Positions 27,065 to 34,358 of a stretch of DNA of 64,000 nucleotides are shown piece by piece. The position numbers were made by a program, and so were the translations under genes. Positions within the stretch are counted from its first letter, which is position 1. Each line of letters opens with the position of its first letter. Under the pieces are notes generated by a model. The model was not told where the DNA came from and ran no database searches. It worked only from the letters and a program-made list of their open reading frames with translations. The stretch comes from Oscillospiraceae bacterium (GTDB taxonomy: Bacteria; Bacillota; Clostridia; Oscillospirales; Ruminococcaceae), in NCBI GenBank assembly GCA_900770285.1, contig CAAGJO010000019.1, positions 62,001 through 126,000 of the forward strand, written 5' to 3'.

Positions 27065-27080
27065 GAAAAAGTTTACGAAA

Positions 27081-29096
27081 TTACTCTGCCTCAGTTTCGG
27101 CTGCAGCTTCATCTGTGCTATAGACAGTTTCTTCACTGTTATCTTCTGCTTCCTCAACCTTTTCCTCTTCAGGAAGCAAAGCTCTCATTGACAAGCTGAT
27201 TCTCTTCTGATCATAGTCAATATCAATAATCTTAACATCAACTTCCTGTCCAACAGAAAGAATGTCTGCAACATTGTTTACTCTCTGATTTGCAATCTGA
27301 GAAATGTGGATAAGTCCGTCAATCCCGTTAATGATCTGTGCAAATGCACCGAATGATGTAATTGAAACAATCTTTGCCTTGCAAACTGTTCCAACTTCAT
27401 AATTTGCCTTGAAGATCTCCCATGGGTTTTCTTCGTCCTTTTTGTATACAAGTGAAACCTTCTTGGTTTCATCGTCAATATCCTTGATCTTAACCTCTAC
27501 CTTGTCGCCAACGTTAAGAACATCTGATGGATGGCTGATTCTTGTCCATGAAAGATCAGCTCTTCTGATAAGACCGTCAACGCCACCCAGATCTACAAAT
27601 ACACCGTAATCTGTAACTGACTTAACAGTACCGCTTACAACATCTCCTGCATGAACATTCTCAAAGAATCCAGCTCTTGCAGCTTCTCTCTCTTCACGTG
27701 CGATAACACGGATTGAGCCTACTGCTCTCTGCTTAGCTTCGTTAACTTCAAGAATCTTAAATTTAACAGTTGTCTTAAGAAGTTCATTCAGATCAAAATC
27801 ACGTCTTGGTGCAGCCTGTGATGCAGGGATAAATACCTTTACACCGTTTGTTGCTACCAATACACCGCCCTTAACAACGTTTGTTACAACGCCTTCAAGT
27901 ACTGCGTCAGCTTCCTTAGCTGCAACGATTTTTTCAAATCCGAGAACTGCGTCAACCTTTTTCTTTGAAAGTGTAACAATACCTTCCTGGTCGTTTGTCT
28001 TAAGAACGATAAGCTCTACAGTCTGTCCTACTTCTACAACATCCTGTGGTTTCTTTGTAGGATCATCTGTAAGCTCACTTGCAGGAATATAACCGGTATG
28101 CTTTGTACTGATATCAACAATTGCTTCTGTGTTGTTAACAGAAGTAATAGTACCTTCTACCTTCATTCCTGTATGTATTTTTTTGAGGGTTTTTTCTAAT
28201 TCCTCCTCGAAATTAAACTCCTCTTCAACATTGTCATTGTTTAAAATCTCACTCATGGTTCGTTGTACCTCCTTGATTATATAAGCCGGGGTTGAAGCAC
28301 CGGCAGAAATCCCGATAATTTTTGCAAGGGATAAGTCTATACCGTCCAGCCCTTTTGCATCTTCAATCAAATAGCATGGACAATATTCATCACAGACCGC
28401 TTTCAGCTTATGAGTATTAGAGCTCTGCTTGCCGCCAACTATAATCATCATATCGGAAGATTGGGCAAGCTCCCTTGCTTCATGCTGTCTTTCGGCAGTA
28501 GCATTGCAAATTGTATCGAAAATCAACGCCTTGGGAAGCAATTTTTTTGCTGTATCACAGCATTGTTTCCACATTTTATTATTATACGTTGTCTGAGATA
28601 AAATTGCAACCTTTTTTGAGCGAAAATCATGATTTTTCACCAAATTTTCAAACTCTTCACAGCCGCTGAACACATAGGAATATCCTGTACAGTGTCCCTG
28701 TATGCCTTCAACTTCCGGATGATTTTTGTCACCTGCAATAAGGATAATATATCCCTGTGAAGATTTTTCATGTGCAATTTTATGGATTCTGGCAACAAAA
28801 GGACATGTGGCGTCAACCACCGATGCACCGATTTTTCTCAGTTCATCATATACCTCTTGTCCCACACCGTGAGAACGTATAATAACGGTATTGTCTTTTT
28901 GCACCTCCGAAAGTTCAACCGCCTTACAGCCTCGTCTTTCAAGGTCAGCAACTACATTTCTGTTATGAATAATCGGACCTAACGTTACAACATTATTTCG
29001 GTTATCTAATTCATTATACACTATTTTTACGGCTCTGTCTACACCAAAACAGAATCCCGCAGTTTTTGCAACACAAATTTTACAATTTCTTAACAT
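27081..29096 (-). CDS. ispH: IspH (HMBPP reductase) fused to multi-S1 RNA-binding protein
   Basis: 671 residues. Residues 1-280 are IspH: the first cluster cysteine in KTAGFCFGVDRAVK, the second in VDATCPFVARIHK and the third in FDTICNATAERQHEA. It forms IPP/DMAPP in the last MEP-pathway step. From about 305 on come four S1 domains (starting with MKVEGTITSVNNTEAIVDIS), the last two most typical (GDVVSGTVKSVTDYGVFVDL; GTVCKAKIVSITSFGAFAQI), and an acidic tail. This IspH-RpsA fusion is known in clostridia. It follows the cmk-plsC stop without a single spacer base. Confidence 0.95.
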   Translation of the reverse strand: MLRNCKICVAKTAGFCFGVDRAVKIVYNELDNRNNVVTLGPIIHNRNVVADLERRGCKAVELSEVQKDNTVIIRSHGVGQEVYDELRKIGASVVDATCPFVARIHKIAHEKSSQGYIILIAGDKNHPEVEGIQGHCTGYSYVFSGCEEFENLVKNHDFRSKKVAILSQTTYNNKMWKQCCDTAKKLLPKALIFDTICNATAERQHEARELAQSSDMMIIVGGKQSSNTHKLKAVCDEYCPCYLIEDAKGLDGIDLSLAKIIGISAGASTPAYIIKEVQRTMSEILNNDNVEEEFNFEEELEKTLKKIHTGMKVEGTITSVNNTEAIVDISTKHTGYIPASELTDDPTKKPQDVVEVGQTVELIVLKTNDQEGIVTLSKKKVDAVLGFEKIVAAKEADAVLEGVVTNVVKGGVLVATNGVKVFIPASQAAPRRDFDLNELLKTTVKFKILEVNEAKQRAVGSIRVIAREEREAARAGFFENVHAGDVVSGTVKSVTDYGVFVDLGGVDGLIRRADLSWTRISHPSDVLNVGDKVEVKIKDIDDETKKVSLVYKKDEENPWEIFKANYEVGTVCKAKIVSITSFGAFAQIINGIDGLIHISQIANQRVNNVADILSVGQEVDVKIIDIDYDQKRISLSMRALLPEEEKVEEAEDNSEETVYSTDEAAAETEAE

Positions 29097-30443
29097 TTAT
29101 TGATCTACCAATTCCTTAATTTCGTTCATGATTCTGGTCTTAACGGTTCTTAGTTCCCTTGGATCGCCTGACTCCATTTTAATATCCTCTGGAGGAATAG
29201 GTTTTCCGAAACGTACAGTTATGTGCGATCTGAATTTCAGCTTACCCTTGAAGCTGATTCCAACAGGAATAACAGGAACCTGAGCCAAAGCCGCAATGAG
29301 TGCAACACCGGTTTTGCCTTTTCCTACCTTGCCGTCCTTTGAACGTGTACCTTCAGGGAATATAACAAGATTTCTGCCCTCTTTCAGCTTGCCGAAAGCT
29401 ACATCAAATACCTCAGCATCTCCTTTTCCTCTTTGAACAGGGAATGCACCCATGGTTTTAATAAGCCATGTAAAGAATATATTTTGGTGGAAAAGTTCTT
29501 CTTTAGCCATATAAGTACAAGGAACAGGAGTATATAAAGCCACAAGAACGGGATCAAGATAGCTGCGGTGATTTGAGGCAAAAATATTACTGCCGTCCTG
29601 TGGGATATTCTCTTTTCCCTCATAAGAAAATTTAAAATAAATATTCAGAAAGAACCTTGCCAGAACGCCCACGATTTTGTACCCGAACATTCTTGGACGG
29701 CTTAGCTTTATTCCTCTTGGAATAGGTTCGGTTTTAGGAAGATTTCTTATCATTGCAGGAGGCTTTGGTTTTTTTTTGCCGCATTTTTCACTGATAATTC
29801 TGAAAATCTCATCAACCGTCTGCTCTAAAGTCAGGCTGGTGGAATCCACTTCTATAGCATCTTCTGCTTTTTTAAGAGGAGCAACATCACGGTGTATATC
29901 ATTGAAATCACGCTGATTTATGTCCTTGAGAACTTCTTCATAGGTTGATTTGTCCCCTTTTTCCGCAAGCTCCTTATATCTTCTTTTTGCTCTTTCCTCC
30001 GCAGAAGCTGTCAAAAAGATCTTGACATCAGCTTTTGGTAAAATAACCGTTCCGATGTCCCGCCCGTCCATAATTATATTGTTTTCCGAGGCAATGTTTC
30101 TCTGCAGCGAAAGCAAAAATTCTCTTACCTCCGGAATGGCGGAAACTTTCGACGCACCCATTGAAACTTCAGGTGTTCTGATTTTATCAGAAACATCTTC
30201 GCCGTTAAGCAATACCTTCTGTACTCCCTCATCATAAACAAGCTTTATGTCTATTTCTCCTAAAAGTGTACATACGCTGTCGGCATTTTCAAGGTCCGCT
30301 TTTTTTGACATTGCATAATATGCTATGGTTCTGTACATAGCGCCGGTATCAACATAAACAAACTTCAGCTTTTTTGCAGCCATTTTTGCAATAGTTGATT
30401 TTCCTGCTCCGGAAGGTCCGTCAAGTGCAACATTAATACTCAT
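29097..30443 (-). CDS. cmk: Cytidylate kinase fused to 1-acylglycerol-3-phosphate acyltransferase
   Basis: 448 residues. Residues 1-220 are CMP kinase: GPSGAGKSTIAK (P loop), DTGAMYRTIAYY and MDGRDIGTVILP. A basic/proline linker follows (GKKKPKPP), then a PlsC domain from about 255, with the HX4D motif NHRSYLDP, FPEGTRSKDGKVGKGKTG and VIPVGI. One half phosphorylates CMP/dCMP and the other makes phosphatidic acid at the membrane. The fusion is seen in related gut clostridia. The ATG follows AAAGGACAG, and a possible small upstream frame overlaps the start. Confidence 0.94.
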   Translation of the reverse strand: MSINVALDGPSGAGKSTIAKMAAKKLKFVYVDTGAMYRTIAYYAMSKKADLENADSVCTLLGEIDIKLVYDEGVQKVLLNGEDVSDKIRTPEVSMGASKVSAIPEVREFLLSLQRNIASENNIIMDGRDIGTVILPKADVKIFLTASAEERAKRRYKELAEKGDKSTYEEVLKDINQRDFNDIHRDVAPLKKAEDAIEVDSTSLTLEQTVDEIFRIISEKCGKKKPKPPAMIRNLPKTEPIPRGIKLSRPRMFGYKIVGVLARFFLNIYFKFSYEGKENIPQDGSNIFASNHRSYLDPVLVALYTPVPCTYMAKEELFHQNIFFTWLIKTMGAFPVQRGKGDAEVFDVAFGKLKEGRNLVIFPEGTRSKDGKVGKGKTGVALIAALAQVPVIPVGISFKGKLKFRSHITVRFGKPIPPEDIKMESGDPRELRTVKTRIMNEIKELVDQ

Positions 30444-30606
30444 CTTTTTTCTGTCCTTTCAATAGCTTTTTATAGAAATTCAATAAGAAACTTGCCCGGT
30501 CATTGGATGCGGCGAGCATTGACTTTTGCCAGACAGGATGTTCCTGCACTTATTTATAGGCTGAGACATCCCGCCTGAGTTTATCAATTTCTTGCAAATA
30601 ATCAAA
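30433..30606 (-). pseudogene. Possible small interrupted ORF overlapping the cmk start
   Basis: One minus-strand frame reads like protein across the ybaK-cmk gap: an N-terminal piece with LQEIDKLRRDVSAYK, one TAA (30552-30550), a GTG directly after it, then 38 residues with a basic amphipathic run (ASFLLNFYKKLLKGQKK), ending at TAA 30435-30433 inside the cmk start region. No ribosome site sits at a useful distance from the GTG. It could be a decayed gene, a leader peptide, or chance. No homolog is recognised. Confidence 0.3.
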
Positions 30607-31072
30607 CAATAATATCTGCAAGTCCGCAGGGTACAATTCTGTCCATATTTTCAAAAGAGGTCTCTATTTGCCAGCCCACCTTGCCTGCACTGAAAAATAT
30701 TGTATCAAAATCCTTAGCTGTAATATGTGCAGTAGTTGTAAACTTCTTTTTCATACCGATAGGTGAACATCCGCCGTGAATGTATCCGGTGGTTTTAAAC
30801 AGATCCTTTTGCCTGAGCATTTCAACTGATTTTTCACCTACTGCCGCAGCAGCTTTTTTCAGATCAAGTTCTTCTGCTACAGGTATCATAAATATAAAAA
30901 TATTTCCCGATCTGCCTTTTGTAACTAAAGTTTTGAATACCCGTTCAGGCTGTTCTCTCAAAGCCTTTGCAACATCTGTTCCGCCTACAGCGTCAGTGTC
31001 TGCATAGCAATGCACCTTGTATTCCAGTCCTGCTTTATCCAGCATTCGCATCGCATTTGTCTTAATAGCCAT
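30602..31072 (-). CDS. ybaK: Cys-tRNA(Pro)/Cys-tRNA(Cys) deacylase, YbaK/EbsC family
   Basis: 156 residues from the ATG at 31072 (AGGTG 7 bases upstream). The YbaK fold is marked by RVFKTLVTKGRSGN, with the catalytic lysine, IPVAEELDLKKAAAAVGEKS and YIHGGCSPIGMKKK. It hydrolyses mischarged Cys-tRNA(Pro) in trans, protecting translation. It begins just after the stop of the flavoprotein gene, so both are probably cotranscribed. Confidence 0.93.
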   Translation of the reverse strand: MAIKTNAMRMLDKAGLEYKVHCYADTDAVGGTDVAKALREQPERVFKTLVTKGRSGNIFIFMIPVAEELDLKKAAAAVGEKSVEMLRQKDLFKTTGYIHGGCSPIGMKKKFTTTAHITAKDFDTIFFSAGKVGWQIETSFENMDRIVPCGLADIIV

Positions 31073-31081
31073 TATTAACAC

Positions 31082-32308
31082 CTAGTCTGCCATTGCTGCA
31101 GCATATGCTGTTGAAAACGCAATTTGTAAATTAAAACCGCCAGTGTACCCGTCAACATCAAGTATCTCACCGATAAAGTATAATCCTTTTACAAGCTTTG
31201 ATTCCATAGTTTTTGGGGAAATTTCCTTAACGTCAACGCCCCCTCTTGTGATAATCGCCTCATCAATGGGTCTTAAAGATTTAATATGGAATCTCATATT
31301 CTTTAAGAGCTTAACAAGATTCTCTCGCTCGACGTGGGTAATCTGATTAACTTTTTTATAAGGCGGAATACCGCTGAGTTTAACGACCACATCAATCATT
31401 TTCGAGGGCAAGAGCTTGTTAAGAGAATTGGAAAAATCACGGTTGGGAAACTCACTGAAATCCCTCAGGATTCTTTCATCCAGCTTTTCATATGAAAGAG
31501 CGGGCTTTAAATCAATAGCAACCGTGTATTTGTCTTTTTCCAAATTGTCCATATGTGCCGAAGCCGAAAGCACAAGCGGTCCGGAAATCCCGAAGTGGGT
31601 AAAAAGCATTTCACCAAGTTCCGAAAAAAACGGCTTGCTTTTTTCCTTTTCATATAAACTGAGGGTGCAGTTTCTGAGCGAAAGTCCCATCATTTCAGCA
31701 GGAGTTTTTTCTTCCGTAACCATAGGACACAGAGACGGCGAAATATCAGCAACATGATGTCCTGCCTGTTTTGCCAGCTCATATCCAATACCCGTTGAAC
31801 CAGTTTTAGGATAGGATTTTCCGCCCGTGGCAACAATTATTCTGTCAGCAAAATAACTGTTTTGCCCTTTAACGCCAATAGCTTGTCCCTGTTCAATTAT
31901 CAGTTCATGAATTTCATCTGTCACAAATATTACTCCTGCGTCTTTTGCAGTAACAATAAGAGTATCTACAATGTCCGAAGACTTGTCACTTGCAGGAAAA
32001 ACTCTCGAACCTCTTTCGGTTTTCAGCTCAACTCCAAGGCTTTCAAAAAAGGCCATTGTGTCCTCGGCAGAAAACCTGCTTAAAGATGAATACATAAACC
32101 TGGGATTTCTCGGAATGTTTGCCATAATGTTTTCCACGTCTGAATTATTTGTAACATTGCATCTGCCCTTGCCTGTAATAAGAAGCTTTTTACCAGGCAT
32201 TTTCATATGCTCAATCACCATAACGCTTTTGCCCTGCCATGCCGACTGAATTGATGCAAAAAGCCCCGACGCACCTCCGCCTACAATTATAACATCGGCA
32301 TTTTTCAT
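31082..32308 (-). CDS. FAD-dependent oxidoreductase, HI0933/YhiN (BaiN) family
   Basis: 408 residues. The FAD-binding start is VIIVGGGASGLFASIQSAWQ, followed by the family motif MPGKKLLITGKGRCNVTN. VATGGKSYPKTGSTG and the C-terminal GLYFIGEILDVDGYTGGFN (second FAD contact) are diagnostic. The physiological substrate of most members is unknown; some reduce bile-acid intermediates, which cannot be inferred here. The ATG overlaps the stop of the RpiR-type regulator by 4 bases, which suggests joint control. Confidence 0.9.
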   Translation of the reverse strand: MKNADVIIVGGGASGLFASIQSAWQGKSVMVIEHMKMPGKKLLITGKGRCNVTNNSDVENIMANIPRNPRFMYSSLSRFSAEDTMAFFESLGVELKTERGSRVFPASDKSSDIVDTLIVTAKDAGVIFVTDEIHELIIEQGQAIGVKGQNSYFADRIIVATGGKSYPKTGSTGIGYELAKQAGHHVADISPSLCPMVTEEKTPAEMMGLSLRNCTLSLYEKEKSKPFFSELGEMLFTHFGISGPLVLSASAHMDNLEKDKYTVAIDLKPALSYEKLDERILRDFSEFPNRDFSNSLNKLLPSKMIDVVVKLSGIPPYKKVNQITHVERENLVKLLKNMRFHIKSLRPIDEAIITRGGVDVKEISPKTMESKLVKGLYFIGEILDVDGYTGGFNLQIAFSTAYAAAMAD

Positions 32309-33177
32309 GAGTTCAGCTCCTCATTTTTTTCATAAACATCATATTTCGACCAGATTTCTTCAAGGCGTCCGAAACTCTTTGTAACCTTGTCAACATTGCT
32401 GATAGTAACTGCAGCTATAAGCGCATTTATAAGGCTTAACGGAGCTACAAGTGAATCGACCAGCGACGCCATATCGCTTTTTGCCAGAAGCATATTATTT
32501 GCATACTGAACCAAAGGTGAATCCATTGAATCGGTAATAGCAATAACGTGTGCTCCGCTGCTGCTGGCATATTGTAATATCTTTGCAGTTTGTTTTGAAT
32601 ATCTTGGAAATGAAATTCCGATTATAACATCATTTTTGCCAATATGCATAACCTGTTCCAAAAGCTCGCTGGTAGTTGTGTTTTTAATCAGCTTTACCTG
32701 AGGGAATATCATATTGAAATAATAGTGCAGAAAACTTGCCAAAGGTGCAGCACTTCTTGCGCCGATAATATATATTGCATTACAGCCTATGATTTTATCC
32801 ACCGCATCATTGAAATCATCTTTTGATGTATGCTCAAGAGTATATTTTATTCGGTCAATGTCAAGAGAGAGCACTCTGTCAAGCACGTTGTCTCTCGTCA
32901 TCTGATCAGATGACACCTCAATTCTCTGTACAGCAGTCAGCTTGTTGCGCATAAGTTCTTTTAATGCATGCTGAAGCTCAGGGTATCCCTCAAATCCTAT
33001 TTCCGAAGCAAACCGAACAACTGTGGATTCGCTGACGCCTACAACTTTGCCAAGCTTTTGCGCAGTCATATATGCAGCTTTATCGTAATGGGTCAATATA
33101 TAGTTTGCAATAAGCTTATGACCTTTTGACATTTTTGGCATCATTTTTTCCAGTCTGACAAATAAGTCCTTATCCAT
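32305..33177 (-). CDS. MurR/RpiR family transcriptional regulator
   Basis: 290 residues. The N-terminal HTH_6 domain has MSKGHKLIANYILTHYDKAA and VSESTVVRFASEIGF. The C-terminal SIS sugar-phosphate-binding domain has AIYIIGARSAAPLASFLHYY and VIIGISFPRYSKQTAKI. These proteins sense phosphosugars and control sugar or cell-wall catabolism genes. No sugar gene is adjacent; it leads the flavoprotein-ybaK group. A weak ribosome site (AAAAGGATGAG) precedes it. Confidence 0.92.
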   Translation of the reverse strand: MDKDLFVRLEKMMPKMSKGHKLIANYILTHYDKAAYMTAQKLGKVVGVSESTVVRFASEIGFEGYPELQHALKELMRNKLTAVQRIEVSSDQMTRDNVLDRVLSLDIDRIKYTLEHTSKDDFNDAVDKIIGCNAIYIIGARSAAPLASFLHYYFNMIFPQVKLIKNTTTSELLEQVMHIGKNDVIIGISFPRYSKQTAKILQYASSSGAHVIAITDSMDSPLVQYANNMLLAKSDMASLVDSLVAPLSLINALIAAVTISNVDKVTKSFGRLEEIWSKYDVYEKNEELNS

Positions 33178-33196
33178 TCAAACTCATCCTTTTCAT

Positions 33197-33406
33197 TTAT
33201 TGAAAAAGCTCATCTTCAAGAGCTTTAATTTCTTCTTTGATTTTTTTTGTTTCTTCCTTTGAGATATAATATTTTCCCTGTTCACAATATATCATATCTC
33301 CCTCTGCCGCATTTTTCGGCAAAAGGCTTATATCTATGTCTGTAAAATTGCCATCATCGTCAATGCAGACAACAAAATCACCTTCAAACCTGTCTATGCT
33401 AAGCAT
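33197..33406 (-). CDS. DUF3006 domain protein
   Basis: 69 residues from the ATG at 33406, with AAAGGGTG upstream. MLSIDRFEGDFVVCIDDDG is the standard DUF3006 opening: a small beta barrel with a helical Lys/Glu-rich tail. It overlaps the end of the MBL hydrolase gene, its usual partner, by 8 bases, suggesting the two act together. Function unknown. Confidence 0.85.
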   Translation of the reverse strand: MLSIDRFEGDFVVCIDDDGNFTDIDISLLPKNAAEGDMIYCEQGKYYISKEETKKIKEEIKALEDELFQ

Positions 33407-34346
33407 TATATTCACCCTTTCCAGCACTTTTATCCGTATCAGCGGTCAATGTTTTTCCTCCGTCTGTGGTGAAAATTATGTTTCCGTCATTCATGGTTAT
33501 AAATATATTATCTTCACTAACATACTTTTTAAAACGGTTCAGCAGCTGCTTATGCGGATGACCGTAAGAATTGCCCTCTCCGCAGCTTATAACAGCATAC
33601 CGGGGGTCAACAGCTTTGAGAAACGAGTTTCCCGATGAAGTTCTGCTGCCATGATGACCAACTTTCAAAACCTTTGCTGAAAGGTCATACCCGTATCCGA
33701 GAATTTCATCTTCCTCATCAAAATCACAGTCACCCGTGATCAGAAACGAGCTGTCTCCGTCTGTAAATTTTACCAGAGTAGAGTATGAATTCAAATCAGA
33801 ATACTGCTTTTCAGGGGTAAACATTTCAATTTTTCCGCTCCCGAAATCAAAGCTGTCGCCCTTTGCTGCAGTGATTTTTTTGCCTTGGCTTTTAACCGTC
33901 TGCAAGAAATATTTATATATAGAATTTGTCGGCGTTACACTTGATGCAACTTTTGGCATAATTATATTCTTAACCTCAAAAGCTTTAAGAACATCGGCAG
34001 CCTCACCCATATGGTCGGTATGAGGATGTGTGATTATAAGATAATCAATGACAAATTCTCCGCCCTGTTCAGATTTTATGCCGTTCAGATAGTTAATCAG
34101 CTTATTTGAAGAATCACGCTCTCCGGTGTCCACAAGTATGTTTTTACCTTCGCTTGTGATCAAAGCGGAATCCCCTTGACCAACGTCAATAAAATGCACC
34201 TGAGATGTTGTATTTCCAGTTTTAACTGTGCTGCTTGCATTCTCGTTTTCATTTTTATCCGAATTACCGTATAAAATTGCCAGAAATGCAGCTATACAAA
34301 TAAAAATTACTGCTGCAGCATTTATTTTCTTTGATTTTCTTGCCAT
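33399..34346 (-). CDS. ComEC/Rec2-like MBL-fold hydrolase, membrane-anchored
   Basis: 315 residues. An N-terminal anchor (AAAVIFICIAAFLAILYG) and polar linker precede a metallo-beta-lactamase fold domain: HFIDVGQGDSALI, the metal motif THPHTDHMG, LITGDCDFDEE and KVGHHGSRTSSGN. It resembles the C-terminal nuclease-like domain of ComEC without the channel part, so it would act outside the membrane on DNA or phosphodiesters (inference). Operon partner of DUF3006; ftsK lies just upstream. Confidence 0.9.
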   Translation of the reverse strand: MARKSKKINAAAVIFICIAAFLAILYGNSDKNENENASSTVKTGNTTSQVHFIDVGQGDSALITSEGKNILVDTGERDSSNKLINYLNGIKSEQGGEFVIDYLIITHPHTDHMGEAADVLKAFEVKNIIMPKVASSVTPTNSIYKYFLQTVKSQGKKITAAKGDSFDFGSGKIEMFTPEKQYSDLNSYSTLVKFTDGDSSFLITGDCDFDEEDEILGYGYDLSAKVLKVGHHGSRTSSGNSFLKAVDPRYAVISCGEGNSYGHPHKQLLNRFKKYVSEDNIFITMNDGNIIFTTDGGKTLTADTDKSAGKGEYNA

Positions 34347-34358
34347 ACTATCTACCTT

